DNA from: Pseudomonas fluorescens
GTDB lineage: Bacteria > Pseudomonadota > Gammaproteobacteria > Pseudomonadales > Pseudomonadaceae
Reading direction: 5' to 3'
DNA: 64,000 nt
Assembly: GCF_004683905.1 (NCBI RefSeq)
Contig: NZ_CP038438.1
Span: 5,146,001-5,210,000, forward strand
Shown: positions 8,631 to 17,261 of the stretch, in pieces
Layout: each line of letters starts with the position of its first letter
Numbering within the stretch: the stretch's first letter is position 1
Position numbers and translations under genes: made by a program
Notes under the pieces: generated by a model
Database searches by the model: none
What the model saw: the letters and a program-made list of their open reading frames with translations, nothing else
What the model was told of the DNA's origin: nothing

Positions 8631-11579
8631 ATGACGCCGCACATGCCCAAAGGATTGATTCGCGCGATTGGCGCCTTGTTGACTGCTCTGGCCCTCTACA
8701 GCCTGCTGGGGTTTCTGATTTTGCCGGGCATCGCCCTGCGTATCGCCAACCAGCAACTGGCGAACTACGCCACGGTGCCGGCGCATATCCAGCGCATCGA
8801 ACTCAATCCGTTCAGCCTGGAAGTCACCCTGTGGGGCTTGGTCGTCGGTGAGCCGGGCAAGGAGCAGGTCGGCTTCGAGCGGCTGTACGCCAACCTGCAA
8901 CTCGACAGCCTGTGGACCAAGGCGCTGCACCTGGCCGATATCGAGCTGGACAAGCCCAAGACCGAAATCCTCTTCGCCAAGGACGGCCAGCTCAATCTGC
9001 TGGGCCTGTTCAAAATTCCCGCCAGCGAACCGACCCCGGCCGATCCGAATGCCAAGCCGTTCCCGCTGCGCATCGATCGCATCCAGCTGGCCGGTGGCAA
9101 CGTACATTTCCAGGACGCCCGGCCGAGTGAGCCGATCGAGTTCATCTACGACAAACTCGACTTCGAGCTGAAAAACCTCAGCACCCTCCCCGACGATAAC
9201 GCCGACATGACCCTGGTCGCCGCCGGCCCGGCCGGTGGGCAGATCGACTGGAAAGGCAACTTCAGCCTGATCCCGTTCACCTCCGAAGGCACCTTGAAAG
9301 TCACCGACGGCAAGATGAAATCATTCTGGCCTTACGTGCGTGACGCGCTGCCGCTGGTACTCGAAGACGGCGTGCTGAATCTCAGCACCGAGTACAAACT
9401 GAATCTGTCGAAAGAAACCGAACTGCTGTTGAACAACGTCGCGGTGAGCATTGCGCCATTCGCGATCAAGGCGCCGGACGGACGCCCATTGGCGAAACTT
9501 GAACGCCTCGACGTCAGCGAAACTTCGCTGGACCTGGCCAAACAGCAAGTAGTGGTCGGCAAGATCCGCAGCAACAAACTGGAAACCTGGGCTGCGCTCG
9601 AAGCCGACGGCCAGCTCGACTGGCAGAAACTGTTCGCCAGCCAGCCATCGAAACCTGCCGCCAAGGCCGCCGCCGAACCCAAGACCACTCCGGCCGCCGC
9701 CGACTCGCCGAAAGCGCCGGTCGCGCCGAGCAAGCCCTGGCAAGTGCTGCTCAAAGACGTCCAGCTACGCAACTACACCGTGCATCTCGCCGACCGCTCG
9801 GCCAACCCACCCGTGGCGCTGGATGTGACGCCGCTGAACATTGATCTGCAGGATTTCGACAGCCTCAACGGTTCGCCCTTCAAGGTCAGGCTCGACAGCG
9901 GCTTGGGCAAACAAGGCAAGATCAAAGCCGATGGCGTGGTCAACCTCGCGCCGGTCACCGCCCAGCTCAATGTGAAAACCCAGGACATCGACCTGCGCGT
10001 TGCACAGTCCTACATCAATCCGTTCATTCGCCTGGAACTGCGCAGCGGCATGCTTGGCAGCGACCTCAAGGTCAACCTCAAGAGCACCGCCCCGCTGGCA
10101 CTCGGCGTGACCGGGCGTGCGCAGATCGATCAATTGCACACCCTCGACACCCTGAAAACCCGCGACTTCCTCAAGTGGCAGCAAGTGGTGGTTGAAGGCA
10201 TCAACTATCAACACGGTGACAGCCTGTCGATCGACAAGGTCAACCTGTTCCAGCCGTACGCGCGGTTCATGATCAACGATGACCGCACCACCAACATCGA
10301 CGACCTGCTGATCCCGCAGCCCGCCGACAATGGTGCGAAAACCGCAGCGGCGAAACCGGCCAGTAAAGACAAACCACTGGGCATTCACATCGGCGCGATT
10401 GCAATCAACGATGGCTCGGCCAACTTCGCCGATTTCAGCCTGACGCCGAACTTCGCCACAGCAGTTCAACAGCTCAACGGCCAGATCGGCACCATCGACA
10501 GCCGTCAGGCGAAACCGGCCAGCGTCGACATCAAGGGCAAGGTCGACCGCTATGCCCCGGTGACCATCAAAGGCGCGGTCAATCCATTCGACCCGATGGC
10601 CAGCCTCGACATCGCCACCAGTTTCAAACGCGTCGAGCTGACTACCCTGACCCCGTATTCCGGCAAGTTCGCCGGTTACCGCATCCGCAAGGGCCGGCTC
10701 AACCTCGACCTGCATTACCTGATCACCAAGGGCCAGTTGAAGGCTGAAAACAAAGTGGTGGTCGAGCAACTGCAACTCGGTGAAAAAGTCGACAGCCCGG
10801 ATGCCGTGAGCCTGCCGCTGAAACTGGCGATTGCCCTGCTCAAGGACGTAGACGGCAAGATCTCCATCGAACTGCCAGTGACCGGCGACCTCAACAACCC
10901 GCAGTTCAGCGTGATGCCGATTGTCTGGCAGACCCTGCGCAACCTGATCGTCAAGGCCGCCGCCGCACCGTTCAAGATGATTGGCGGGCTGATCAACGGT
11001 GGCGGCTCCGAAGACCTCGGTACCGTGTCATTTGCTGCGGGCTCAAGCGATTTGAGCAAGGATGCCGAAGCAGCGCTGGATAAACTGTCCCAAGCCCTCA
11101 AGGAACGTCCAGCCCTGCGTCTGGAAATCGAAGGCACTGCCGCACAGAGCAGCGACGGCCCGTTGATTGCCGAGCAGCGTCTGGAGCGCGAATACCAGTA
11201 CAACTACTACAAGATGCTCCAGCGCCGTGGCGACAAGGTGCCGGCTCAGGCGTCCCTGCTGCAAGTGCCGGAGAGCGAGAAAGGCCCGCTGCTCGAAGGC
11301 ATCTACCGCACCCGTCTGAAAACTCAGCCACCGGCCGAATGGAAAGATCTGGGCAAAGAAGAACGCACGGCGAAAATGCGTGATGGTGTGATCAAGTTCT
11401 GGAGTTCCAGCGATGTGCTGCTGCGGCAGTTGGGTCAGGAACGCGCCAGCAGCATCAAGGATTATCTGGTCGACAAAGGCCAACTGGCGGATGACCGGGT
11501 GTACTTCATCGATGCCAACCTTGGCGAGGCCGAAAGCGATGGTCGGGTCGTGACGCAAATGCATCTGGACGCCGAATGA
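8631..11579 (+). CDS. DUF748 family large envelope protein
   Basis: A 982-residue protein with one N-terminal membrane anchor (IRAIGALLTALALYSLLGF) followed by a long periplasmic part. I recognise it as DUF748, an AsmA-like family of repeated amphipathic beta segments linked to envelope or lipid homeostasis. A Pro/Ala-rich linker (AKAAAEPKTTPAAADSPKAP) lies near residue 345. The region from about residue 800 (VSFAAGSSDLSKDAEAALDK, then LRLEIEG) resembles the OmpA-type peptidoglycan-associated fold. Start choice is uncertain between 8631 and 8643, and neither has a strong ribosome binding site; the frame also extends to 8577. The stop overlaps the start of the next gene, so they are coupled. 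Confidence 0.8.
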   Translation: MTPHMPKGLIRAIGALLTALALYSLLGFLILPGIALRIANQQLANYATVPAHIQRIELNPFSLEVTLWGLVVGEPGKEQVGFERLYANLQLDSLWTKALHLADIELDKPKTEILFAKDGQLNLLGLFKIPASEPTPADPNAKPFPLRIDRIQLAGGNVHFQDARPSEPIEFIYDKLDFELKNLSTLPDDNADMTLVAAGPAGGQIDWKGNFSLIPFTSEGTLKVTDGKMKSFWPYVRDALPLVLEDGVLNLSTEYKLNLSKETELLLNNVAVSIAPFAIKAPDGRPLAKLERLDVSETSLDLAKQQVVVGKIRSNKLETWAALEADGQLDWQKLFASQPSKPAAKAAAEPKTTPAAADSPKAPVAPSKPWQVLLKDVQLRNYTVHLADRSANPPVALDVTPLNIDLQDFDSLNGSPFKVRLDSGLGKQGKIKADGVVNLAPVTAQLNVKTQDIDLRVAQSYINPFIRLELRSGMLGSDLKVNLKSTAPLALGVTGRAQIDQLHTLDTLKTRDFLKWQQVVVEGINYQHGDSLSIDKVNLFQPYARFMINDDRTTNIDDLLIPQPADNGAKTAAAKPASKDKPLGIHIGAIAINDGSANFADFSLTPNFATAVQQLNGQIGTIDSRQAKPASVDIKGKVDRYAPVTIKGAVNPFDPMASLDIATSFKRVELTTLTPYSGKFAGYRIRKGRLNLDLHYLITKGQLKAENKVVVEQLQLGEKVDSPDAVSLPLKLAIALLKDVDGKISIELPVTGDLNNPQFSVMPIVWQTLRNLIVKAAAAPFKMIGGLINGGGSEDLGTVSFAAGSSDLSKDAEAALDKLSQALKERPALRLEIEGTAAQSSDGPLIAEQRLEREYQYNYYKMLQRRGDKVPAQASLLQVPESEKGPLLEGIYRTRLKTQPPAEWKDLGKEERTAKMRDGVIKFWSSSDVLLRQLGQERASSIKDYLVDKGQLADDRVYFIDANLGEAESDGRVVTQMHLDAE

Positions 11580-11875
11580 TGAAGCGCAAATGGCTGGCAG
11601 CGTTGACGCTGCTGCTCGCTGGCAGCCCTGCACTGGCCTCCGACACGCTGCGCTGTGGCAGTCAGTTGGTCAGCCTCGGTGACCGCGCCAGCGAAGTACT
11701 GCAGAAGTGTGGCGAACCGGTGAGCCGCGATGTCCTCGGCTACAAGCGCAGCGCCAACCGCCGCGAAGAATTTCAGGTCGAGGAATGGACCTACGGTCCG
11801 AGCAACGGCATGTACCAGTACCTGCGCTTTGAAGGCAATCGTCTGCGGCAGATCAACAGCAAGCGCGGTAATTAA
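11576..11875 (+). CDS. Small periplasmic DUF2845 protein
   Basis: A 99-residue protein with a signal peptide (MMKRKWLAALTLLLAGSPALAS, cleavage expected after ALA). The mature part has paired cysteines (LRCGSQLVSLGD...LQKCGEP) and an aromatic C-terminal segment (EEWTYGPSNGMYQYLRFEG), as I recall for DUF2845. The ATG pair at 11576/11579 overlaps the TGA of the DUF748 gene, so translation is coupled. Its biochemical role is unknown; the coupling suggests an envelope function shared with DUF748. Confidence 0.8.
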   Translation: MMKRKWLAALTLLLAGSPALASDTLRCGSQLVSLGDRASEVLQKCGEPVSRDVLGYKRSANRREEFQVEEWTYGPSNGMYQYLRFEGNRLRQINSKRGN

Positions 11876-11888
11876 TTCACCCCCCCCT

Positions 11889-11978
11889 GTAGGAGTGAGC
11901 CTGCTCGCGATAGCGGTGTGTCAGTCAGCAGATTTCTCAATCTGACACACCGCTATCGCGAGCAGGCTCACTCCTACA
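11889..11978. repeat. REPIN, GTGAGCCTGCTCGCG type
   Basis: Inverted REP pair of the second class, with a loop containing GTGTGTCAG...CTGACACAC symmetry. It is the third and last element of this class in the window; all three lie in the first 12 kb. Confidence 0.9.
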
Positions 11979-12008
11979 ATTGTTTTGTGGTGCCCCTGAA
12001 ATAGAACA

Positions 12009-12032
12009 GGCCCCGACACAAGTGCCGGGGCC
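12009..12032 (-). terminator. Rho-independent terminator of the BON gene
   Basis: Seven-base GC stem (GGCCCCG / CGGGGCC) with additional inner pairing. On the minus strand a TGTTCTATTT tail follows. It lies about 110 bases past the BON stop. Confidence 0.6.
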
Positions 12033-12141
12033 CGTAATGGTCACGTCCGTGTGACCGTTCGCATGAACTCTAAAGTTGCGGCAGACGTATTGCTCGGCCC
12101 GTCTGTCGCGCCTTCTCCCGGTCCAGGCGAGAAGTCATGCC

Positions 12142-12498
12142 TTACTCGGCTTTCAGGCCGTCAGCGGAGACCGCTTTGACGCCTTTGATTTTCTTGGCGA
12201 TAGCCACGGCGGTGGTTTTCTGAGCCTCGGTCACTGCAACAGTGGAGGACAGGGATACAACGCCTTTGTTGGTTTCAACTTTGATATCGGTACCTGGGAT
12301 GCCTTTTTCGGTTACCAGGTCGCTTTTGACTTTGGTAGTGATCCAGGTATCGGAAGTAGCTTCTTTAGCCTTGGTCATTTCACCAGCAGCCAGAGTCATT
12401 GGAGCCTGAGTAGCCTGGGTGGATTGTGCGAAAGCACCGGAAGCCATGGTCAGGGTCAGCGCGGTAGCAGCAGCGGCAGTGATAGCGAACTTCTTCAT
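12142..12498 (-). CDS. Periplasmic BON-domain protein
   Basis: A 118-residue protein with a clear signal peptide (MKKFAITAAAATALTLTMASGAFAQ). A single BON domain occupies about residues 48-115 (TWITTKVKSDLV, IKVETNKGVVSLSSTV, AKKIKGVKAVSADG). BON domains bind phospholipid or envelope components and are found in stress proteins such as OsmY. AGGAG lies just before the ATG. A sigma-54 type -24/-12 element is centred about 73 bases upstream, with two palindromic motifs further up, so regulation by an enhancer-binding protein is likely. It lies next to pilA, where PAO1 carries nadC as I recall. Confidence 0.85.
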   Translation of the reverse strand: MKKFAITAAAATALTLTMASGAFAQSTQATQAPMTLAAGEMTKAKEATSDTWITTKVKSDLVTEKGIPGTDIKVETNKGVVSLSSTVAVTEAQKTTAVAIAKKIKGVKAVSADGLKAE

Positions 12499-12563
12499 AC
12501 GAGTAACTCCTGTTTTTCTGGAAAGTCTGCTGGTTGTCTTGTCAGCAGGGTTACTGGGTATAT

Positions 12564-12579
12564 TGCGAAGGCTGTGCCA
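12564..12579 (-). promoter_or_regulatory. Sigma-54 type promoter of the BON gene
   Basis: On the minus strand the sequence reads TGGCACAGCCTTCGCA, preceded by T. It keeps the invariant GG-N10-GC spacing and six of six bases of the -24 TGGCAC. The predicted transcript start is near 12552, giving a leader of about 54 bases. Confidence 0.65.
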
Positions 12580-12643
12580 ACTTTTCGAAAGACAATAAAT
12601 CCTTTTAAATCAATGAGTTATGAATTAAGCAAATTTTCGGAAT

Positions 12644-12687
12644 CATGCAATTTGCATGACAAGTGCATTATCGACATGCAAGTTGCG
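12644..12687. promoter_or_regulatory. Two palindromic sites, candidate enhancers for the BON sigma-54 promoter
   Basis: CATGCAATTTGCATG (12644-12658) is a perfect 15-base palindrome. An imperfect copy, CATGCAAGTTGCG, lies at 12675-12687, centred about 30 bases away (close to three helical turns). The two centres are about 100 and 130 bases upstream of the predicted start, the usual distance for sigma-54 activator sites. The binding protein is unknown. The surrounding 12,580-12,740 stretch is clearly more AT-rich than its neighbours. Confidence 0.45.
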
Positions 12688-12745
12688 GCTTTTCGGAAAG
12701 TTCCTAACACGCTGAAATTCTTGAAGCTTTTTTCCAGCGTCAAAA

Positions 12746-12775
12746 GACAAAAAAATGCCCCGCAAAGCGGGGCAT
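12746..12775 (-). terminator. Rho-independent terminator of pilA
   Basis: Nine-base stem ATGCCCCGC / GCGGGGCAT with an AAA loop. On the minus strand it is followed by a run of seven Ts. It lies 23 bases past the pilA stop. Confidence 0.92.
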
Positions 12776-12797
12776 CCGGTGACGCTTGTCGAGTCAA

Positions 12798-13238
12798 TCA
12801 GGCACCGCTGCCTGGGCAACCCTTAGGCGCGTAGTCGGCGTTCACCGTCGAAGCGCAGCTCCAGACACCCGCCGCCGAGCCGGTCCCCGAAGAACGAGTC
12901 AGCGTGATGGTTTTGCCCAGCACTGGAGCCGGGGCGTTGGCCAAGGTGCAGACGATGGTCCCCGCGCCAGTCGACGCCGTGCCGGACGCGGTCACGGTGC
13001 CGCAATTGGTGGTAGTAAACGACGCGCTACCTGCCACCAGCGTCAGCGTCGGGTCCGTACCTTGATTAATGGTGTCCTCGAAAGGCACTTTTAGCGCGCT
13101 GATTTCCGCCAGCCCGGCAGTGACTTTCGAGCGTGCCTGATACTTGGTGTATTGCGGCAGGGCAATCGTCGCCAGAATCCCGATGATCGCTACCACGATC
13201 AGCAGCTCGATCAGAGTGAAACCTTTTTGGTTGTTCAT
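12798..13238 (-). CDS. pilA: PilA, type IV major pilin
   Basis: Structural subunit of the type IV pilus. The 146-residue prepilin has a six-residue leader ending in Gly (MNNQKG), then FTLIELL with Glu at mature position 5 and the hydrophobic assembly helix. Cysteines are at 79, 97, 128 and 141; the last pair (VWSC...PKGC) forms the usual C-terminal D-loop, and the first pair is extra. GGAGAG lies seven bases before the ATG at 13238; the Met five codons earlier (MESLS) would spoil the short leader. It is divergent from pilB, as in P. aeruginosa. A sigma-54 element lies upstream, and PilSR control is expected. Confidence 0.96.
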   Translation of the reverse strand: MNNQKGFTLIELLIVVAIIGILATIALPQYTKYQARSKVTAGLAEISALKVPFEDTINQGTDPTLTLVAGSASFTTTNCGTVTASGTASTGAGTIVCTLANAPAPVLGKTITLTRSSGTGSAAGVWSCASTVNADYAPKGCPGSGA

Positions 13239-13288
13239 AGACAGGCTCTCCATGCATGAGTCGGAATCTCATGATCTGCAAAGGGCTC

Positions 13289-13304
13289 AGCATAGGCCGT
13301 GCCA
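13289..13304 (-). promoter_or_regulatory. Sigma-54 type promoter of pilA
   Basis: The minus strand reads TGGCACGGCCTATGCT, with a perfect TGGCAC and correct GG-N10-GC spacing, about 50 bases before the pilA start. P. aeruginosa pilA is known to need RpoN and PilR. TGTC-containing motifs further up (for example AGTGTCAG, near 13380 on the minus strand) could be PilR sites. Confidence 0.7.
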
Positions 13305-13409
13305 ACCGCTTGCAGACCCCGCACGCTCGGCATAAAGGTGCCGTGTCGCGCTTTCCTACAACCCGTAACCGCACTATCTGACACTTTTTGTCACCTGTAC
13401 CGGGCGTGT

Positions 13410-13438
13410 TTGGCGCTGTCACTTGACTAGGCTATAAG
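13410..13438 (+). promoter_or_regulatory. Sigma-70 type promoter of pilB
   Basis: TTGGCG (13410-13415), a 17-base spacer and TATAAG (13433-13438), about 28 bases before the pilB ATG. Confidence 0.55.
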
Positions 13439-13466
13439 TCATGAACTGTCAGCATCCGGAATCCCC

Positions 13467-15167
13467 ATGAATGACATCGCTCTGAGCGGTCTGGCCAAGC
13501 AATTGGTGCAGGCCGAACTGCTTACGGAAAAAAGCGCCCAGCAGGCCTGGCAACAGGCGCAGCGCAATCGGCTGTCGCTGGTCAGCTACCTGGTGCAGAA
13601 CAAACTGGTGAAGAGCTCACAGGTGGCCGAGATCGCTTCCGAGCATTTCGGTATGGCCTTCATGGACCTCAATTGCCTGGACAAGGAAACCCAGCCCAAA
13701 GGCCTGGTCAGTGAAAAACTGGTGCGCCAGCATCACGCCCTGCCCTTGTGGCGCCGTGGCAACAAGCTGTTCGTGGGCATTTCCGACCCGAGCAATCATC
13801 AGGCGATCAATGACATTCAGTTCAGCACCGGGCTGAGTACCGAAGCCATTCTGGTGGAGGACGACAAGCTCACCGAGGCCATCGAGAAATTCTTCGACAC
13901 CCACGCCAGCGGCCTCGAAGAAATGGCCGACGTCGATCTCGACGGCGTGGATGTCGAGTCCGTCGACGACAGCCGCCAGGACGCCATCGGCGGACTCGAC
14001 GCCGATGACGCGCCGGTCGTGCGTTTCGTGCACAAGATGCTGCTCGACGCGATCAAGAGTGGCTCCTCTGACCTGCACTTCGAACCTTACGAAAAGACCT
14101 TCCGGGTGCGGGTGCGCACCGATGGCATCCTGCGCGAGGTGGCCAAACCGCCGATCCAGTTGGCCGGGCGAATCGCCGCACGCCTGAAAGTCATGGCCAG
14201 CCTGGATATCTCGGAACGGCGCAAACCCCAGGACGGGCGGATCAAGATGCGCCTGTCGAAGACCAAGTCCATCGACTTCCGGGTCAACACTTTGCCGACC
14301 CTATGGGGCGAAAAAGTGGTGATCCGGATTCTCGACCCGTCCAGCGCGCAGATCGGCATCGATGCATTGGGTTACGAACCGGCGCAGAAAGAACTGTACA
14401 TGGCAGCGCTCAAGCAGCCCCAAGGGATGATTCTGGTAACCGGACCTACCGGGTCGGGGAAAACCGTATCGCTGTACACCGGCCTCAATATTCTCAACAC
14501 CGTCGACATCAACATTTCCACCGCCGAAGACCCGGTGGAAATCAACATGGAAGGCATCAACCAGGTCAACGTCAATCCGAAACAGGGGCTGGATTTTGCT
14601 CAGGCCCTGCGTTCGTTTCTGCGGCAGGATCCGGACGTGATCATGGTCGGGGAAATCCGCGACCTGGAAACCGCCGAAATCGCGATCAAGGCCGCGCAGA
14701 CCGGCCACCTGGTGCTGTCCACGCTGCACACCAACAGCGCTGCCGAAACCCTGACCCGTCTGCACAACATGGGCATTCCCGGGTTCAACATCGCCACCTC
14801 GGTCAGCCTGATCATCGCACAGCGCCTGGCGCGCAAGCTGTGCAGCCACTGCAAGAAACCGATCGAGATCCCCCGCGAAACACTGATCAAGGAAGGTTTC
14901 CCGCCGGAACAGATCGGCAGTTTCACGATCTATGAGCCGGTCGGTTGCGACCTCTGCAACGGCGGCTACAAGGGACGCGTGGGGATTTACGAAGTGGTGA
15001 AAAACACCCCTGACCTGCAACGGCTGATCATGGCCGAAGGCAATTCGCTGGAAATCGACAGCCAGATGCGTCGCGACGGCTTCGACGACCTGCGCACCTC
15101 GGGCCTGCACAAGGCCATGCAAGGCATCACCAGCCTGGAAGAAATCAACCGGGTCACCAAGGACTGA
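13467..15167 (+). CDS. pilB: PilB, type IV pilus extension ATPase
   Basis: A cytoplasmic hexameric ATPase that drives pilus polymerisation. The 566-residue protein has an N-terminal T2SSE_N/MshEN domain (about residues 30-140), a Walker A GPTGSGKT at 326-333, the Asp box EDPVEINMEGINQVNV, a Walker B region DPDVIMVGEIRDLETA and the His box GHLVLSTLHTNSA. The tetracysteine zinc motif has Cys459, 462, 494 and 497. It is divergent from pilA and is followed after two bases by pilC, with the same order as in P. aeruginosa. Confidence 0.98.
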   Translation: MNDIALSGLAKQLVQAELLTEKSAQQAWQQAQRNRLSLVSYLVQNKLVKSSQVAEIASEHFGMAFMDLNCLDKETQPKGLVSEKLVRQHHALPLWRRGNKLFVGISDPSNHQAINDIQFSTGLSTEAILVEDDKLTEAIEKFFDTHASGLEEMADVDLDGVDVESVDDSRQDAIGGLDADDAPVVRFVHKMLLDAIKSGSSDLHFEPYEKTFRVRVRTDGILREVAKPPIQLAGRIAARLKVMASLDISERRKPQDGRIKMRLSKTKSIDFRVNTLPTLWGEKVVIRILDPSSAQIGIDALGYEPAQKELYMAALKQPQGMILVTGPTGSGKTVSLYTGLNILNTVDINISTAEDPVEINMEGINQVNVNPKQGLDFAQALRSFLRQDPDVIMVGEIRDLETAEIAIKAAQTGHLVLSTLHTNSAAETLTRLHNMGIPGFNIATSVSLIIAQRLARKLCSHCKKPIEIPRETLIKEGFPPEQIGSFTIYEPVGCDLCNGGYKGRVGIYEVVKNTPDLQRLIMAEGNSLEIDSQMRRDGFDDLRTSGLHKAMQGITSLEEINRVTKD

Positions 15168-15169
15168 AC

Positions 15170-16387
15170 ATGGCGGTCAAGGCAGCGAAAATCAGCATCT
15201 ACGCCTGGGAAGGCACGGATCGCAAAGGCAGCAAAGTCACGGGCGAGTTGAGCGGGCAGAACCCCGCGCTGATCAAGGCCCAACTGCGCAAGCAAGGAAT
15301 CAATCCGGGCAAGGTACGGAAGAAATCCACCTCCCTGCTCAGCCTCGGCAAACGCATCAAGGCCCAGGACATCGCCCTGTTCACCCGGCAGATGGCAACC
15401 ATGATGAAAGCCGGCGTACCGCTGCTGCAGTCGTTCGACATCATTGGCGAAGGCTTCGACAACCCGGCGATGCGCAAACTGGTAGACGAGGTGAAGCAGG
15501 AAGTGGCCGCCGGCAACAGCTTCGCCGCCGCACTGCGCAAGAAACCGCAGTATTTCGATGAGCTGTATTGCAACCTGGTGGATGCCGGCGAGCAATCCGG
15601 CGCCCTCGATACGTTGCTTGAGCGGGTCGCGACCTATAAGGAAAAAAGCGAAGCGCTCAAGGCCAAGATCAAGAAAGCCCTGACCTACCCAAGCGCCGTG
15701 GTGCTGGTGGCAATGGTCGTTACCGGGATTCTGCTGGTAAAAGTGGTGCCGCAGTTTCAGTCGGTATTTTCCGGCTTCGGCGCCGAATTGCCGGCCTTCA
15801 CCCTGATGGTAATCAGTATCTCGGAGTTCCTGCAGCAATGGTGGTGGGCGGTACTTGGTGCGCTGATCGCGGCGGTGTTCGGCATCCGCCATGCGCTGAA
15901 GAAGTCCCAGGCCTTGCGCGACCGCAAGGACACCTGGCTGCTGAAGCTGCCGCTGGTGGGCACGCTGATGTACAAATCGGCAGTGGCGCGATTCGCCCGC
16001 ACCCTGTCGACTACCTTTGCCGCTGGCGTACCGCTGGTGGAGGCACTGGATTCGGTGGCGGGTGCCACCGGTAACGTGGTGTTCAAACGCGCGGTGCTGC
16101 GCATCCGTCAGGACGTCGCCACCGGCATGCAGCTGAATTTCTCGATGCGCAGCACCGGCGTCTTCCCCAACATGGCGGTGCAGATGACCGCCATCGGTGA
16201 GGAATCGGGCGCGCTGGATGACATGCTCGACAAGGTCGCCGGTTTTTATGAAGAGGAAGTGGATAACATGGTCGACAACCTCACCAGCCTGATGGAGCCG
16301 TTCGTCATGGTGGTGCTCGGGGTCATCGTCGGCGGGCTGGTCGTGGCCATGTACCTGCCGATCTTCCAGCTTGGCTCAGCGATCTGA
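15170..16387 (+). CDS. pilC: PilC, type IV pilus inner-membrane platform protein
   Basis: A polytopic inner-membrane protein that couples the PilB/PilT motors to pilin addition and removal. It has 405 residues with two T2SSF domains: the first carries FTRQMATMMKAGVPLLQSF (near residue 65) and the second carries FARTLSTTFAAGVPLVEAL (near residue 270). Membrane segments lie near residues 175-200 (VVLVAMVVTGILLVKVV), 220-240 and 375-400. It is closely spaced between pilB and pilD. Confidence 0.98.
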   Translation: MAVKAAKISIYAWEGTDRKGSKVTGELSGQNPALIKAQLRKQGINPGKVRKKSTSLLSLGKRIKAQDIALFTRQMATMMKAGVPLLQSFDIIGEGFDNPAMRKLVDEVKQEVAAGNSFAAALRKKPQYFDELYCNLVDAGEQSGALDTLLERVATYKEKSEALKAKIKKALTYPSAVVLVAMVVTGILLVKVVPQFQSVFSGFGAELPAFTLMVISISEFLQQWWWAVLGALIAAVFGIRHALKKSQALRDRKDTWLLKLPLVGTLMYKSAVARFARTLSTTFAAGVPLVEALDSVAGATGNVVFKRAVLRIRQDVATGMQLNFSMRSTGVFPNMAVQMTAIGEESGALDDMLDKVAGFYEEEVDNMVDNLTSLMEPFVMVVLGVIVGGLVVAMYLPIFQLGSAI

Positions 16388-16388
16388 C

Positions 16389-17261
16389 ATGCCTATCGAC
16401 GAACTCTTCAGTCTGTATCCGCTGGCCTTTGTGTGCACCGCCCTGCTGTTGGGTCTGGTGGTCGGCAGTTTCCTCAACGTACTGGTCTGGCGCCTGCCGA
16501 AAATGCTCGAGCGCGATTGGCGCCAGCAGGCGCAGGATGTCCTCGGTCTGCCAAGCGAAACACCACTGCCGACCTACAACCTGATGCTGCCGCACTCCCA
16601 GTGCCCACACTGCGGCCACCGGATTCGGGCTTGGGAAAACATTCCGCTGCTCAGTTACTTGGTGCTGCGCGGACGCTGTTCGGCGTGTGCCGCGCCCATC
16701 AGCAAACGTTATCCCCTGACCGAACTGGCCTGCGGCCTGCTTTCGGCATTCGTCGCCTGGCATCTGGGTTTCGGCTGGCCGGCGGGCCTGTTGATCGTCC
16801 TTACCTGGGGGCTGCTGGCGATGAGCCTGATCGACACCGAACATCAACTGCTGCCCGATGTGCTGGTGTTGCCGTTGTTGTGGCTGGGGCTGATCGTCAA
16901 CAGTTTCGGGCTGTTCGTCTCGCTGCACGCGGCGTTGTGGGGTGCGGTAGCCGGTTACATGGCGCTGTGGTCAGTGTTCTGGCTGTTCAAGCTGCTGACC
17001 GGCAAGGACGGCATCGGCCACGGCGATTTCAAGCTGCTGGCGCTGCTCGGGGCCTGGGGCGGCTGGCAGATTCTGCCGCTGACGATCCTGCTGTCATCGC
17101 TGGTGGGGGCGATTGTCGGGGTGGTTCTACTGCGTCTGCGTGAGCAGAAAACCTCGACGCCGATGCCCTTCGGCCCGTATCTGGCAATTGCCGGCTGGAT
17201 TGCCTTGCTCTGGGGTGGTCAAATAACCGACTTCTATTGGCAGTTTGTCGGTTTGAAATGA
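16389..17261 (+). CDS. pilD: PilD, prepilin peptidase and N-methyltransferase
   Basis: An inner-membrane aspartic protease that cuts the leader of type IV prepilins and type II secretion pseudopilins and N-methylates the new N-terminus. It has 290 residues. The zinc-binding cysteines are at 72, 75, 97 and 100, and the catalytic aspartates are D149 (LIDTEHQLLPD) and D213 (GHGDFKLL); these positions coincide with those known for P. aeruginosa PilD. I chose the ATG at 16389 (MPIDELFSLYPLAF). It starts just after the pilC stop and overlaps coaE. Its substrates in this window are PilA, PilE, FimU, FimT, PilV, PilW and PilX. Confidence 0.98.
   Translation: MPIDELFSLYPLAFVCTALLLGLVVGSFLNVLVWRLPKMLERDWRQQAQDVLGLPSETPLPTYNLMLPHSQCPHCGHRIRAWENIPLLSYLVLRGRCSACAAPISKRYPLTELACGLLSAFVAWHLGFGWPAGLLIVLTWGLLAMSLIDTEHQLLPDVLVLPLLWLGLIVNSFGLFVSLHAALWGAVAGYMALWSVFWLFKLLTGKDGIGHGDFKLLALLGAWGGWQILPLTILLSSLVGAIVGVVLLRLREQKTSTPMPFGPYLAIAGWIALLWGGQITDFYWQFVGLK

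Noticed and set aside
12076..12834. Plus-strand frame of 252 codons across the BON gene and pilA terminator
   Set aside because: It crosses two terminators and a sigma-54 promoter region and covers the BON gene in antisense. Its composition is Ser/Gly-rich with no motif.
11889..13466. tRNA-Thr next to pilA, as in P. aeruginosa, where pilin islands insert
   Set aside because: No tRNA-like sequence was found on either strand in this interval.
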